DNA of 64,000 bases from Streptomyces sp. TLI_146 (GTDB lineage: Bacteria > Actinomycetota > Actinomycetes > Streptomycetales > Streptomycetaceae). The translations under genes and the position numbers were made by a program. The notes below the pieces were generated by a model, which had not been told where the DNA came from, made no database searches, and was given only the letters and a program-made list of their open reading frames with translations. The stretch spans positions 124,001 through 188,000 of the forward strand of contig NZ_PJMX01000002.1 in assembly GCF_002846415.1 (NCBI RefSeq), read 5' to 3'. Below are positions 39,245-49,027 of the stretch, piece after piece (positions within the stretch are counted from its first letter, which is position 1; every line of letters starts with the position of its first letter).

Positions 39245-39641
39245 GCTGCTCCTGTATGGCCACGGAATTCAGAATTCAGCCCGCCTTATTCAGCGAGCGC
39301 CCGGGGAGCATATATGGGGAGTCTGACATTCGGGCCAAGGTCTCGTGGCGGCCGGAATGGCGGCTGGGTCGAAGCAGGGCATAACAGCTGGAGCGGTACT
39401 GGCGGTTCATCGAGACGGCATCGGTATATACGGAGATGCGTTTCGGCCACATGGCAAAATGCCGGCCAGTGCATTGCCTGTAGTTCATGTGGGCGCGCTG
39501 CCTGTGAAGTGCCCGGGTCTGGGTCAAGGCGCGGCGATTTGCGGCCTTCTATTTGCCTTATCTTTGCGTTCGCGTGTGGCGGCAGGTGCTTTCCCGCTGC
39601 TACTTTTCCGGTCTCTTTTGCTTGCCGGGGTGGGGACTGCA
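39245..39641. other. 397-bp divergent promoter region (partner / RHS)
   Basis: This region has a lower GC content than the genes it separates, and it must hold promoters for both the leftward partner and the rightward RHS gene. A GAATTCA direct repeat (39265-39279) is visible. A frame is open through the right part in phase with the RHS gene, but it lacks protein character, so I treat it as leader. No hexamer pair stood out. Confidence 0.5.
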
Positions 39642-42600
39642 GTGAGAAGTAGAAGAAGCTGGTATTGCTCGCAGCTTTTTGGCCGGATTCAATGCATGGG
39701 CAGGCTGCGTGGCACGGTGGCATTGGCCGCCTGTTTCGCGTTGGTCCTGACGCTGCTGTCCGGGGCGCCGGTGCTGGCCCAGGGGCACCATCTGCCCAAG
39801 CAGTGGTCGCCGCGCCCCCTGGACAAGGCGCACTCGGTGAAGGGGCACGACGTCGAGCCGCAGCGGGGCGCCGCGCCCTCCGGTACTCACGGGTCGTCAC
39901 CTGCCAAGTACCACCCGCTGTCCGTGACCTGGCCATCAGCGACCCGCGTCCAGGTCAATCCGGCCGCCGACCACATCGCGCCTCCACTGGCGCCCTCGCG
40001 GCAGCCGGTTACACGGCTGCCCTACGCCGAACCCGGCCCGGCCCACGCGGCAGGAACCCCGGTGTGGGTCGGCCGCCCGGGTTCACTGACCAAACACCGT
40101 ACGAACCAAGCCACCGGCACAGCACCCACCGCCGTCACGGTCGCCGTCGCGGGCCACACTGCCGCCCAGCGCGCCGGGATCAACGGCGCCCTGTTCTCCC
40201 TGACCGACAGCGCGCCGCGCCACGCGGGCAGCACAGCCTCGGTCGGCCTGGACTACACCGGCTTCGCCGACGCCTACGGCGGCGACTACGCGGCCCGCCT
40301 CCAACTGGTCCAGCTGCCCGCCTGCGCCATGACGACACCGCACTCCCCGGCATGCCGCACGTCCAAGCCCCTGCCTTTCCGCAACGACTTCGAGAACCAC
40401 CGCCTGGTGGCCGACGTCGTGCTGCCCGGCGCCGCCACGACAGACAGCGCCCAGTCGCTCGTACTCGCCGCGACAGCCGCCCCCGCCGGAGCCGGCGGCA
40501 CCTATGGCGCCACCGCACTCTCCCCTTCCGGAAGCTGGAGCGCGGGCACCTCCTCCGGCGACTTCACCTGGACGTACCCGATCAGCGTGCCCCCGCCGCT
40601 GGGCGGCTCCGCGCCCGCCGTGGCGCTGTCGTACGACTCCTCCAGCATCGACGGCCGGACCGCCGCGACCAACAACCAGCCCTCCTGGATCGGCGACGGC
40701 TGGGACTACCAGCCCGGCTACGTCGAGCGCTCGTACAAGCCGTGCTCCAAGGACGGCCAGGCCAACACGGTCGGCGACAACTGCTGGGTGACCGACAACG
40801 CGACGCTGTCGCTCGGCGGTCGCACGGTCAAGCTGGTGAAGGACGACACGACTGGCATCTGGCGTGAGAGCGGCGACGACGGCTCGCGGGTAGAGCACCT
40901 CACGGGCGCGACCAACGGCGCCCAGAACGGCGAGTACTGGAAGGTCACCACGACCAACGGCATCCAGTACTACTTCGGCCTCAACCACGCCCCCGGCAGC
41001 ACCACCACCCCCACCACCAACTCCACCTGGACCGCCCCGGTCTTCGGCAACGACACCGGGGAGCCCTGCCACGGGAGCACGTTCGACACGTCCTGGTGCC
41101 AGCAGGCGTGGCACTGGTCCCTCGACTTCGTCGTGGATCCCAACCAGAACGTGACGACGTACGCGTACAAGACCGAGCCCAACTACTACGCGCGCGGCAC
41201 CTCCAACACCCTCACGTCCTACATCCGCGGCGGATACCTCACCACCATCTCCTACGGCCAGCGGGTGCCGGACGCGGTCGCCGGGAGCAAGGCCGCCGCC
41301 CAGATCCTCTTCGCCACGTCCGAGCGCTGTGTCTCCGACTCGACGTTCAAATGCCCCGACACGCCGCCCACCGCGGCCACCGCCAGCCACTGGCCCGATG
41401 TGCCGTTCGACCAGAACTGCGCCTCGACCGGAACGTGTGCGAACCACGCGCCCTCGTTCTGGACCACCAGACGGCTCACCACCATCAGCACCCAGGTGCT
41501 GGTCGGCTCGGCGTACTCCCCGGCGGACACCTACGACCTCACCCACCAGTTCCCGGCCACGGGCGACACCAACAAGCCGGGCCTGTGGCTCGCGTCGATC
41601 ACCCACACGGGCAAGGACGGCGGCACGCTCGGGCTGCCCGCCGTCACCTTCTACGGGACACGACTCGCCAACCGGGTCGACACGACCACCGACAACATCC
41701 CACCGATCAACCGGTACCGGGTCCGGGCGATCGTCACCGAGGCCGGCGCCCAGATCAACATCACGTACAAGTCGCCGGAGTGCGTCAAGGGCACTCATAT
41801 GCCCGCCGCGCCCGACAGCAACACGATGGCCTGCTACCCCGTGTACTGGGTACCGCAGGGCGCGAGCGACCCGACCCTGGACTGGTTCCACAAGTACCTG
41901 GTCGAACAGGTCACAGAGGTCGACAACTCGACGCTCGGCGCCGCCGCCAAGTCCACCTCGTACGAGTACCTGGGCGGCGCGGCCTGGCACCACGACGACG
42001 AAGAGCTGATGGACCCCAAGAACCGCAGCTGGGGCCAGTTCCGCGGCTACGGCGAGGTAGTCACCCACACTGGCACCGCCCCACAGGCGCTGACCCAGAG
42101 CTCTGCCCTCTACCTGCGCGGCATGAACGGGGACCTGAAGGCCGACGGCTCCCACAAGTCGGTCACCGTGACGGACTCCGCGGGCGTCTCGCTGACCGAC
42201 GACGACCAGCTGGCCGGTGTCGTCCGCGAGAGCCGGGCCTACGACACGTCCGGCGGAACCGTACAGGAAGCCACCTTCCGTACCCCCTGGGACGGCCGCG
42301 TCACCGCCACCCACAAGCGGACCGGTCTGCCCGACCTGACCGCCCGGCTCGGCGGCACCGCAAAGGTCCAGACGAGTGCACTGCGTTCGGACAAGACCTG
42401 GCGTACCTCGGAGATCGACACTTCGTACGACACGGACGGGCGGGTCGTCGCGGTCGACGACAAGGGCGACGGCACCTCGGCGACGCCGGAGGTCTGCACG
42501 AAGACCAGCTATGCGCAGAACGCGAACGCCTGGGCCAACATGCTGGCCTTCCCGTCCGAGGTCATCAAGATCGCCGGCAGCTGTGACAGCACGCCGAACG

Positions 42601-45600
42601 CGGACAACACCCTCGCGGACAACCGCAGCCTGTACGACAACAAGCCGTTCGGCCTCGTCCTGGGCACCGGCGACGCCACGTCCACCCAGGTCCTCGACCA
42701 CTACGACAGTTCCGGCGCGGCCCAGTTCAAGACGGTCGGGACCACCACCTTCGACATCTACGGCCGCGCGACGAGCGTGACCGACGCGCTCGGCGCCACG
42801 ACCTCCACCTCCTACAGCCCGGCGACCGGCGTGCTGCCGACCTCCGCCACGAGCACCCAGCCGGCCGTGGCCCCGGCCACCGCGGGCTGGAAGAGCACCA
42901 CCACGTACGACCCGCTGCGCGCGGCCCCGCTGACCACGACCGACGCCAACGGCCGCATCACCGACGTGGCGTACGACCCGCTCGGCCGACTCGCGGCCGT
43001 CTGGCTGCCCGGCCGGCCCAAGGCGAGCAAGAGCGCCAACAAGCGCTTCACCTACGCGCTCAACAAGGGCACCCCGAGCGTCGTCACCAGCGAGACGCTC
43101 CGCGAGGACAACTCCTACACGATCGACTACAAGCTGTACGACGGCCTGCTGCGGCTGCGCCAGGAGCAGCAGAGCAGCGCGGACGGCGGCGCGGGCCGGC
43201 TGGTGTCGGACACCTTCTACGACACCCACGGCTGGACGGTGAAGTCCAACGCCCCCTACTACAACACCACCGACCCGACCCCCTCGCTGTTCGTGGTCAA
43301 CGACGACCAAGTGCCGTCCCAGACAGGCACGTTCTACGACGGCATGGGCCGCCCCGTCGCGCAGACCCTCTCCAGCCTCGCCGTGGAACAGTGGCGCAGC
43401 AGCACCGCGTACCTGGGCGCCGACCGGGTGGACGTCACCCCGCCCCCCGGCGCCTCCGCGACCAGCACCATCACCGACGCACGCGGCCGCACGGTCGAGC
43501 TCCGCCAGTACCACGGCAGCACGCCCACCGGCCCGTCCGACGTCACGCGCTACCACTACGACGCGACAGGCAACCAGGACCAGGTGACCGACAGCGCGGG
43601 CAACAAGTGGAGCACCGCCTTCGACCAGCGCGGCCGCAAGTCCTCCTCCACGGACCCGGACACCGGCACGACCACCTACGGATACGACGACCTCGACCGG
43701 CTCACCTCGGTCACGGACGCCCGCCACAAGACACTGGCGTTCACCTACGACGAACTGGGCCGCAAGACAGCCGAGTACGCGGGGTCGACGAGCGGCACCA
43801 AGCTGGCCTCGTGGGCGTACGACACGCTGGCCAAGGGGCAGCCGACCTCCTCGACCCGCTACAGCAACGGCAACGCGTACACCAACGCGGTCACCGGCTA
43901 CGACGTGGCGTACCGGCCCACCGGCAGCACGGTCACGATCCCCGCGGCCGAGGGCAAGCTCGCGGGCACCTACACGACCGGCGCGGTCTACACGCCCAAC
44001 ACCGGTCTGCTGGACACCGCCAAGATGCCGGCAGCGGGAGGCCTGGCCGCCGAGTCGGTCTACTACTCGTACAACCTCGCCGGAAAGCCGATGCTGGTGG
44101 GCGGCGCGGCCGACTACATCAGCGGTATGTGGTACACGCCGTACGGCCAGGTCCAGCGCAGCCTGCTCGGTGACGTGCCCAAGCAGGTTTCGCAGACCAA
44201 CAGCTACGACGCCGCCACCGGCCGGGTGCTCAAGTCGACGCTCGACAAGGAGAACGGCACCACGCCGGTCGACGTCACCAGTTACACCTACACCCCGTCC
44301 GGCGCGGTCACCTCGGCCTCGGACGTCCAGGACACCGGCCAGACCGACACGCAGTGCTTCAGCTACGACTACCTGAACAGGCTCACCGAGGCGTGGACCG
44401 ACAAGGGCGGCACCACCACGGAACCCGCCCCCAAGGCCTCCGGTATCGGCGGCTGCACCAACACCACGCCGAGCGCGGCCAACCTGGGCGGCCCGAACCC
44501 GTACTGGCAGTCGTACGGATACGACCTGACCGGCAACCGTACGAGTCAGGTCGACCACGACGTCACCGGTGACACCACGAAGGACGTCACCCACACACAG
44601 GCCTACCCGGCGGCCGGGAAGCCGCACCCGCACGCCGTCCAGTCGATGACGGCCAGCAGCCCGGCCACGGGCACCAGCACGGAGACCTTCGCCTACGACG
44701 AGGCGGGCAACACCACCGCGCACACCACGGGCGCGGGCACGCAGAACTTCACCTGGACCGACGAGGGCAAGCTCGACACCGTCACCAAGACCCAGACGGA
44801 GAAGGGCACGGACTTCGTCTACGACGCGGACGGCAACCAGCTGCTGCGCCACGACCCGAAGACGTCGACGCTGTACCTGCCGGGGACGGAGGTGGTGCTC
44901 AACAAGGACACGGACACGACGAGCGCCACCCGCTACTACGGCGTGCCGGGCTCCCTGACCCTGGCCCGCACGAGCGACGGACGCCTCACCTACCTGGCCT
45001 CCGACCCGCACGGCACGGACAACGTCGCGGTGGACTCCGCGACGCTCACGGTCCAGCGCCGGCCCACGACCCCGTTCGGCCAGAACCGAGGCGGCCCGAC
45101 GCCCTCCACATGGCCAGGCGACAAGGGCTTCGTGGGCGGAACGGTGGACACGGAGACGGGCCTGACCAACCTGGGCGCCCGCGAGTACGACCCGAACCTG
45201 GGCCGGTTCCTGTCGGTGGACCCGGTCTTCGACGCGGCCGACCCGCAGGCCCTCAACGGCTACGCGTACGCGGACAACTCCCCGCTGAACAACGCGGACC
45301 CCACGGGGCAGACGATCTGCGACTTCAACCCGGAGAAGTGCCACCGGGACTCCACACCGGAGACGAAGAGCGAGGACGCCTACGCCACGTACACCGCCAA
45401 GACCGGCGTCGTGTACGACACGCGGCCTGCACCGCCCAAGAAGCCGAAGCACCACCACTGGTGGCAGAAGGTCTGGGACAAGGTCGAGACGGTCGCCGTG
45501 ATCGTCGTGATCACGGTGGTGGTCGTGGCCGTGGTCGCTGCGTGCGTCACCCCGGCGGGCGTCGCCTGCGCCGGAGTCATGATGGCGGCGGCCACCGGCG

Positions 45601-46625
45601 CCGCCGAAGGCGCCACGTTCGGAGCAACAGCGGCAGCGGCCGGGGCCGTGATATCAGCGGGCGGAGAAGCACTCGCTGCGGTGGGAGCCGGCGCGGCGGT
45701 GGTCGGCGCTGCGGCGAAGGTCGCCAAGGGCGTCTCCAAGGCGGTCTCGAAGTCGGGCGCCGCAGGAGAAGCGGGCGGGGTGGCCGCCAAGGGAGAGGCC
45801 GCGGCCGGGAGGGAACTCGCCTCCACGGGCCCCGGGTGCAACAGCTTCCCGGCGCCGACGACTGTCCTGCTCGCGAGCGGCGCCACCGTCCCGATCGACC
45901 AGGTGAAGGTCGGCGACACCGTCGAGGCCACGGACCCCCTGACGAACACGACCAAGCCGCAGAAGGTCACCCACGTAGAGGTGACCCTGACGGACAAGGA
46001 CTTCACGGACACGACGGTCCGCACGGCCGAGGGCGACAAGGTCGTCACTTCGACTCAGCACCACCCGTACTGGGACGCGACACGCAAGCAGTGGGTCGAC
46101 GCCACCAACCTCAAGCCGGGCGAACAGCTCCGCGAACCCGATGGCGCGCTGCTCACGGTCGTCAAGATCCGCAATTACCGGCGGGCGGTGACGACGTACA
46201 ACCTGACCGTCGAGCACATCCATACGTATTATGTGCTGGCGGGGGCCACGCCGGTGCTCGTCCACAATTGTGGCGGTGCAGTTACTGGACACCCGGCAAG
46301 CTGTGAATGTGCTGACGGCGGCATACCGAAGGTGCGTAATGGAAAGCTGGCAGGGGATGTTCACCCTAAGACGAATGTTCCATTCGACGAAAATGGCTTT
46401 CCTGACTTCTCGGCGTGGCGCCATCCAGATGTGCCCGATGTGCGGATCGAACTTTCCGGAAGTCGCGGAACAGATTTCGCGAGATCTAATCGCGCGGCAG
46501 GTCTTAGTGAGACACCCGATGGCTATACGTGGCATCACCACCAGGAGCCGGGGCTCATGCAGTTGATCGAGACGGAAGCTCATAAGCGGACAGCTCACAC
46601 TGGCGGATTCTCTGGAGGGAGGTAG
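39642..46625 (+). CDS. Secreted RHS/YD-repeat polymorphic toxin with Hint domain and WHH-type nuclease tip
   Basis: The 2327-aa product starts at GTG 39642 (MRSRRSWYCSQLF..., giving a basic leader and hydrophobic stretch ending VLAQ). An ATG at 39696 is the alternative. Order: signal; SpvB/TcdB-like region with ALSYDSSSIDGRT and GDGWDYQPGYVERSYKP; many YD repeats (YDPLGR, YDELGRKT); RHS core near 1830-1890 (LGAREYDPNLGRFLSVDPV); Ala/Gly-rich hydrophobic stretch; Hint domain from Cys2066 (CNSFPAPTTVLL) to VHN2209-Cys2210; then a 117-residue tip. The tip has YTWHHHQEP (Trp2297, His2298-2300), LMQLIETEAH and HTGGFSGGR, as in HNH/EndoVII toxins of the WHH type. The Hint should cut the tip free. 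An immunity gene starts 2 bp after the stop. GC falls in the tip, as expected for swapped toxin ends. Confidence 0.93.
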   Translation: MRSRRSWYCSQLFGRIQCMGRLRGTVALAACFALVLTLLSGAPVLAQGHHLPKQWSPRPLDKAHSVKGHDVEPQRGAAPSGTHGSSPAKYHPLSVTWPSATRVQVNPAADHIAPPLAPSRQPVTRLPYAEPGPAHAAGTPVWVGRPGSLTKHRTNQATGTAPTAVTVAVAGHTAAQRAGINGALFSLTDSAPRHAGSTASVGLDYTGFADAYGGDYAARLQLVQLPACAMTTPHSPACRTSKPLPFRNDFENHRLVADVVLPGAATTDSAQSLVLAATAAPAGAGGTYGATALSPSGSWSAGTSSGDFTWTYPISVPPPLGGSAPAVALSYDSSSIDGRTAATNNQPSWIGDGWDYQPGYVERSYKPCSKDGQANTVGDNCWVTDNATLSLGGRTVKLVKDDTTGIWRESGDDGSRVEHLTGATNGAQNGEYWKVTTTNGIQYYFGLNHAPGSTTTPTTNSTWTAPVFGNDTGEPCHGSTFDTSWCQQAWHWSLDFVVDPNQNVTTYAYKTEPNYYARGTSNTLTSYIRGGYLTTISYGQRVPDAVAGSKAAAQILFATSERCVSDSTFKCPDTPPTAATASHWPDVPFDQNCASTGTCANHAPSFWTTRRLTTISTQVLVGSAYSPADTYDLTHQFPATGDTNKPGLWLASITHTGKDGGTLGLPAVTFYGTRLANRVDTTTDNIPPINRYRVRAIVTEAGAQINITYKSPECVKGTHMPAAPDSNTMACYPVYWVPQGASDPTLDWFHKYLVEQVTEVDNSTLGAAAKSTSYEYLGGAAWHHDDEELMDPKNRSWGQFRGYGEVVTHTGTAPQALTQSSALYLRGMNGDLKADGSHKSVTVTDSAGVSLTDDDQLAGVVRESRAYDTSGGTVQEATFRTPWDGRVTATHKRTGLPDLTARLGGTAKVQTSALRSDKTWRTSEIDTSYDTDGRVVAVDDKGDGTSATPEVCTKTSYAQNANAWANMLAFPSEVIKIAGSCDSTPNADNTLADNRSLYDNKPFGLVLGTGDATSTQVLDHYDSSGAAQFKTVGTTTFDIYGRATSVTDALGATTSTSYSPATGVLPTSATSTQPAVAPATAGWKSTTTYDPLRAAPLTTTDANGRITDVAYDPLGRLAAVWLPGRPKASKSANKRFTYALNKGTPSVVTSETLREDNSYTIDYKLYDGLLRLRQEQQSSADGGAGRLVSDTFYDTHGWTVKSNAPYYNTTDPTPSLFVVNDDQVPSQTGTFYDGMGRPVAQTLSSLAVEQWRSSTAYLGADRVDVTPPPGASATSTITDARGRTVELRQYHGSTPTGPSDVTRYHYDATGNQDQVTDSAGNKWSTAFDQRGRKSSSTDPDTGTTTYGYDDLDRLTSVTDARHKTLAFTYDELGRKTAEYAGSTSGTKLASWAYDTLAKGQPTSSTRYSNGNAYTNAVTGYDVAYRPTGSTVTIPAAEGKLAGTYTTGAVYTPNTGLLDTAKMPAAGGLAAESVYYSYNLAGKPMLVGGAADYISGMWYTPYGQVQRSLLGDVPKQVSQTNSYDAATGRVLKSTLDKENGTTPVDVTSYTYTPSGAVTSASDVQDTGQTDTQCFSYDYLNRLTEAWTDKGGTTTEPAPKASGIGGCTNTTPSAANLGGPNPYWQSYGYDLTGNRTSQVDHDVTGDTTKDVTHTQAYPAAGKPHPHAVQSMTASSPATGTSTETFAYDEAGNTTAHTTGAGTQNFTWTDEGKLDTVTKTQTEKGTDFVYDADGNQLLRHDPKTSTLYLPGTEVVLNKDTDTTSATRYYGVPGSLTLARTSDGRLTYLASDPHGTDNVAVDSATLTVQRRPTTPFGQNRGGPTPSTWPGDKGFVGGTVDTETGLTNLGAREYDPNLGRFLSVDPVFDAADPQALNGYAYADNSPLNNADPTGQTICDFNPEKCHRDSTPETKSEDAYATYTAKTGVVYDTRPAPPKKPKHHHWWQKVWDKVETVAVIVVITVVVVAVVAACVTPAGVACAGVMMAAATGAAEGATFGATAAAAGAVISAGGEALAAVGAGAAVVGAAAKVAKGVSKAVSKSGAAGEAGGVAAKGEAAAGRELASTGPGCNSFPAPTTVLLASGATVPIDQVKVGDTVEATDPLTNTTKPQKVTHVEVTLTDKDFTDTTVRTAEGDKVVTSTQHHPYWDATRKQWVDATNLKPGEQLREPDGALLTVVKIRNYRRAVTTYNLTVEHIHTYYVLAGATPVLVHNCGGAVTGHPASCECADGGIPKVRNGKLAGDVHPKTNVPFDENGFPDFSAWRHPDVPDVRIELSGSRGTDFARSNRAAGLSETPDGYTWHHHQEPGLMQLIETEAHKRTAHTGGFSGGR

Positions 46626-46627
46626 TA

Positions 46628-47110
46628 ATGAACGAGTTGTTTGAGGACGGAGATTTCTACACAGGTCCCTCGCTGAGTCGTGACATGATTCTTCGCGCTG
46701 AGGAGGCCCTGGACCTGCGGCTCCCGGCAAGCTACGTGGCGGCACTGACGGAGAAGAATGGCGGAGTGTTGAAGCGGCGCTGTTTCCCAACAGAGTTCGC
46801 AACGTCGTGGGCTGCCGACCATTTCGAGGTACGCGCACTCCTTGGAGTCGGAGGAAAATGGGGGATTGATTCTCCTTCTGGGTTGGGGAGCGCAGACCTG
46901 ATCGCCGAGTGGGGATACCCAGAAATCGGTGTAGTAATCTGTGACATGCCTTCGGGTGGGCATGACGCGGTAATGCTTGACTACTCCGAATCTGGTCCGG
47001 ACGGTGAGCCATCTGTTGCGTACATCGACGAAGACCGTATCCCTCGGACAGTAGCGGTTTCGTTCGAGGAGTTCTTGTCTCGATTGGTTCTCTGTAGTCC
47101 ATCGATTTAG
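46628..47110 (+). CDS. SUKH (SMI1/KNR4) family immunity protein
   Basis: The 160-aa product fits the SMI1/KNR4 (SUKH) superfamily, the commonest immunity fold for nuclease toxins. It opens with a helix of the type I..AE..L...LP.SY.. (MILRAEEALDLRLPASYVAA), followed by the GG turn, a central strand region (GVVICDMPSGGHDAVMLDYS), and a C-terminal SFEEFLSRL helix. A near-perfect ribosome binding site, GGAGGGAGG, lies within the end of the toxin gene, and only 2 bp separate the stop from this ATG, so expression is coupled. Codon use is less GC-biased than in the flanks, matching the toxin tip and implying they were acquired together. It probably neutralises the WHH nuclease in the cytoplasm. Confidence 0.88.
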   Translation: MNELFEDGDFYTGPSLSRDMILRAEEALDLRLPASYVAALTEKNGGVLKRRCFPTEFATSWAADHFEVRALLGVGGKWGIDSPSGLGSADLIAEWGYPEIGVVICDMPSGGHDAVMLDYSESGPDGEPSVAYIDEDRIPRTVAVSFEEFLSRLVLCSPSI

Positions 47111-47157
47111 GTCACGTCCTCTCTTCGCGGTTCGGCTGCCTTTGAGAGCAGATGAAG

Positions 47158-47195
47158 GTCCCCTCTGCGCAATGATGCGGAGGGGACGTTTGTTT
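47158..47195 (+). terminator. Intrinsic terminator after the immunity gene
   Basis: GTCCCCTC pairs with GAGGGGAC, extended by CGCA/TGCG across a small bulge and an ATGA loop, and is followed by GTTTGTTTC. It lies 48 bp past the immunity stop. Confidence 0.7.
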
Positions 47196-47222
47196 CATTC
47201 GACGGCAACGGTGACGGCAACG

Positions 47223-47500
47223 TCAGCGGATGACGGCTGAGCCGGGTGGGTCTTCGGGGCCGTCGTCGCCCCGGCCGAGGGCCTTTCCAGGGTATTGATG
47301 GCCTGCCGCTGGAGGCGGAGTCGGACGTGGGCGTAGACACCGGCGGTGACGCCGATGTGGGCGTGGCCGAGGAGTTCCTTGATGACGACGAGTTCGACGC
47401 CCTGTTCCAGGAGTAGGGTCGCGGTTGCTGGCGTAGGCCTGAAAGTGGTTGCGGTGGAGTCCGGCCAGGCCGGGGCCCCGAAGGGGTAGGTAATGTTGGC
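47223..47500 (-). pseudogene. Tyrosine-recombinase (phage integrase) C-terminal remnant, frameshifted
   Basis: On the minus strand the segment encodes ATLLLEQGVELVVIKELLGH followed by AHIGVTAGVYAHVRLRLQRQ, a hallmark of the C-terminal catalytic region of Streptomyces tyrosine recombinases. It needs at least two frame changes. Upstream, GPGLAGLHRNHF is out of frame, and the HDLRHS catalytic box expected between the two parts is missing. Downstream, the natural end GKALGRGDDGPEDPPGSAVI is in yet another frame and stops at TGA 47225-47223. The N-terminal half is absent. It is therefore inactive and marks an old integration or recombination point beside the toxin-immunity pair. No attachment site or tRNA was found nearby. 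Confidence 0.8.
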
Positions 47501-47854
47501 GGGCCGAGTGCTTGAGAAGTGTCCTGTCGAACTTCCATCAGTTAGCCACGGCCTGGACCCAAAACAGCTCGTTGACTATGTCACGTGTATCGCGGAATAT
47601 CAGGGTCCGTACACCGGGATTGCGTCGGCGGCCGGGTAGGGGTGGTGTCATGCGTTCCGGATATTGCGACTCCGAGCTACGTTGCGCCAATCGCTGAAGA
47701 GAGGCTGAAAGTGGTATCCGATGACTTCCCGGACATTGTGAGCGTGCTCGATGCGGTGACCCTCGGATTCAGGCGGGGAAAGGGATATAGTTTCTTGCTG
47801 AGCCATCCCCTGAGATGTGAGGCAGATAGCCGACGGTCATATTGCTGTAGGTAG
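47493..47854 (+). pseudogene. Possible frameshifted hypothetical gene
   Basis: A frame from ATG 47493 reads MLAGRVLEKCPVELPSVSHG, then LDPKQLVDYVTCIAEYQGPY, and stops at TAG 47637-47639. Another frame then continues plausibly as GVVSCVPDIATPSYVAPIAE, then ERLKVVSDDFPDIVSVLDAV. Both look protein-like and would join with a shift near 47639. The start overlaps the edge of the integrase remnant and no ribosome binding site is clear. I do not recognise it; it may be a decayed accessory or immunity-type gene. Confidence 0.35.
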
Positions 47855-47956
47855 GACCCGGTTACAGGTTTCCCTCGCAGGTGGTTCGTGTGATGGCTGG
47901 CTGCTTTCACTCGCAGGGGCTTCCCGGTATGGAGTCGTTCTCGATATGGAGTTCCG

Positions 47957-48454
47957 TTGAAGATCCGGATGTACACGATGCGGCAAGCAAGAAACGTATC
48001 GCTCTTCTTGGGCGGTGCACTGATCGCCGTAGCCCTGAGTCTGTCGTCTGTCCTGGCTCAGGTGTTCCTCGGGCTCCTGGCGCTGCTCGTCGTCGCGCGT
48101 TTCTTGTCGCTGCCCGCTCAGATCTGGGTCCGCGTTGATGCCGAGTCCATAGCTTGGAAGACGCCGAGGGGTGGTGCGAAGAGCGGCCTCTCGCCCTCCG
48201 GATCCGTCCGTGTGGAGGACGTCGCCTCGGCGGCTGTGGTCAAGGAGCAGGCGAACGTCCGAGTGTTCGGGGCACGGAAGCAGGTCGAGATGCGGGGAGT
48301 ACGGCTGGAACTGCGGTCCGGGGAGAGCGTCGTTCTGCCGCTCCGAGTTGCTGCCACCAACGTGAGCACCGCCTCGCCGCTCCGAGCGCTTGTCGACGAA
48401 CTGAAGCGCCGCCACCCGGAGTTGGCTTCGAGTCTGGTCGTGCCGACCATGTGA
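47957..48454 (+). CDS. Small two-helix membrane protein, hypothetical
   Basis: The 165-aa product begins at TTG 47957 with GGAG five bases upstream (ATG at 47969 is an alternative). It has two adjacent hydrophobic segments (VSLFLGGALIAVALSLSSVL and FLGLLALLVVARFL), then a soluble C-terminal part of about 100 residues. That part has alternating beta character (IWVRVDAESIAWKTP, MRGVRLELRSGESVVLPLRV) and ends in a helix (LRALVDELKRRHPEL). This layout resembles bacterial PH-domain membrane proteins, but similarity is only by shape. It is convergent with the ankyrin gene. The function is unknown. Confidence 0.6.
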   Translation: MKIRMYTMRQARNVSLFLGGALIAVALSLSSVLAQVFLGLLALLVVARFLSLPAQIWVRVDAESIAWKTPRGGAKSGLSPSGSVRVEDVASAAVVKEQANVRVFGARKQVEMRGVRLELRSGESVVLPLRVAATNVSTASPLRALVDELKRRHPELASSLVVPTM

Positions 48455-48616
48455 GGCGAAGGGAGGCACCCGGGCCGCTGGCCTCGGCGAGATCGCAACT
48501 CGTCGGGGTTCGCCGTTCGGGCGAGCGTTCCGAGGCGACCCTCGACGGTACGGTGGCGGGCATACCACCGTTGGTGGAGTGGGCCTTCGGCTTCCCCGCG
48601 CCAGACATAGCGGAGC

Positions 48617-49027
48617 CTAGGACGAAGTCGCGTCCCCGGCCGGAAGATGGGTAGCCACGTCGTGGTTGCCAATCCGCCCGGCCAGCGCCCGCGGGCTCAC
48701 GCCATGGCCGTTGCGTCGGTCAGGGTCAGCGCCGGCTTCCAGCAGCAGCCGGATCGTCGCACCCTCGCCCCGCGAACAGAACACCGCCCTCCACAGCGGC
48801 GTATTGCCGTGGTGGTCCGCGGCATCAACCGCCGCACCCGCGGCCAAGAGGACCTCGATGGCCGATGGGGCCTGGGCCTGAGCCGCGAAATGCAGCGGCG
48901 TCCAGCCCGCATCGTCGGCTGCCTCCACGGCGGCGCCTCCGGCCAAGAGCACCCGCAGGCCATCCGCGTCCCCATCGGCAGCCGCATAGTGCACCGCAGT
49001 CCGCCCTAACCGATCTTGATCCGTCAT
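48617..49027 (-). CDS. Ankyrin-repeat protein
   Basis: The 136-aa product consists almost wholly of about four ankyrin repeats. TAVHYAAADGDADGLRVLLA, TPLHFAAQAQAPSAIEVLLA and TPLWRAVFCSRGEGATIRLL are each followed by GAA.VDAAD-type turns, and a partial fourth repeat follows (SPRALAGRIGNHDVATHL). The ATG at 49027 has TGAGGA eight bases upstream; another ATG nine bases earlier is in frame. Such small ankyrin proteins bind partner proteins, and in actinomycetes they often lie near toxin or immunity loci. The partner is unknown here. About 250 bp upstream (49028-49279) contain no recognised gene. Confidence 0.82.
   Translation of the reverse strand: MTDQDRLGRTAVHYAAADGDADGLRVLLAGGAAVEAADDAGWTPLHFAAQAQAPSAIEVLLAAGAAVDAADHHGNTPLWRAVFCSRGEGATIRLLLEAGADPDRRNGHGVSPRALAGRIGNHDVATHLPAGDATSS

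Noticed and set aside
39345..39641. Upstream extension of the RHS gene to an earlier start
   Set aside because: The frame is open but the sequence is unlike any signal or RHS leader, has lower GC, and would bury the signal peptide about 100 residues inside the protein.
40083..45458. A 1,791-codon minus-strand frame opposite the RHS toxin gene
   Set aside because: Its Val/Arg/Gly-rich composition shows no motifs, while the + strand has a continuous RHS protein with YD repeats.
48455..48616. Continuation of a + strand frame after the two-helix membrane protein
   Set aside because: It is in a different frame with no start signal. The segment lies between convergent genes and shows no clear protein character.
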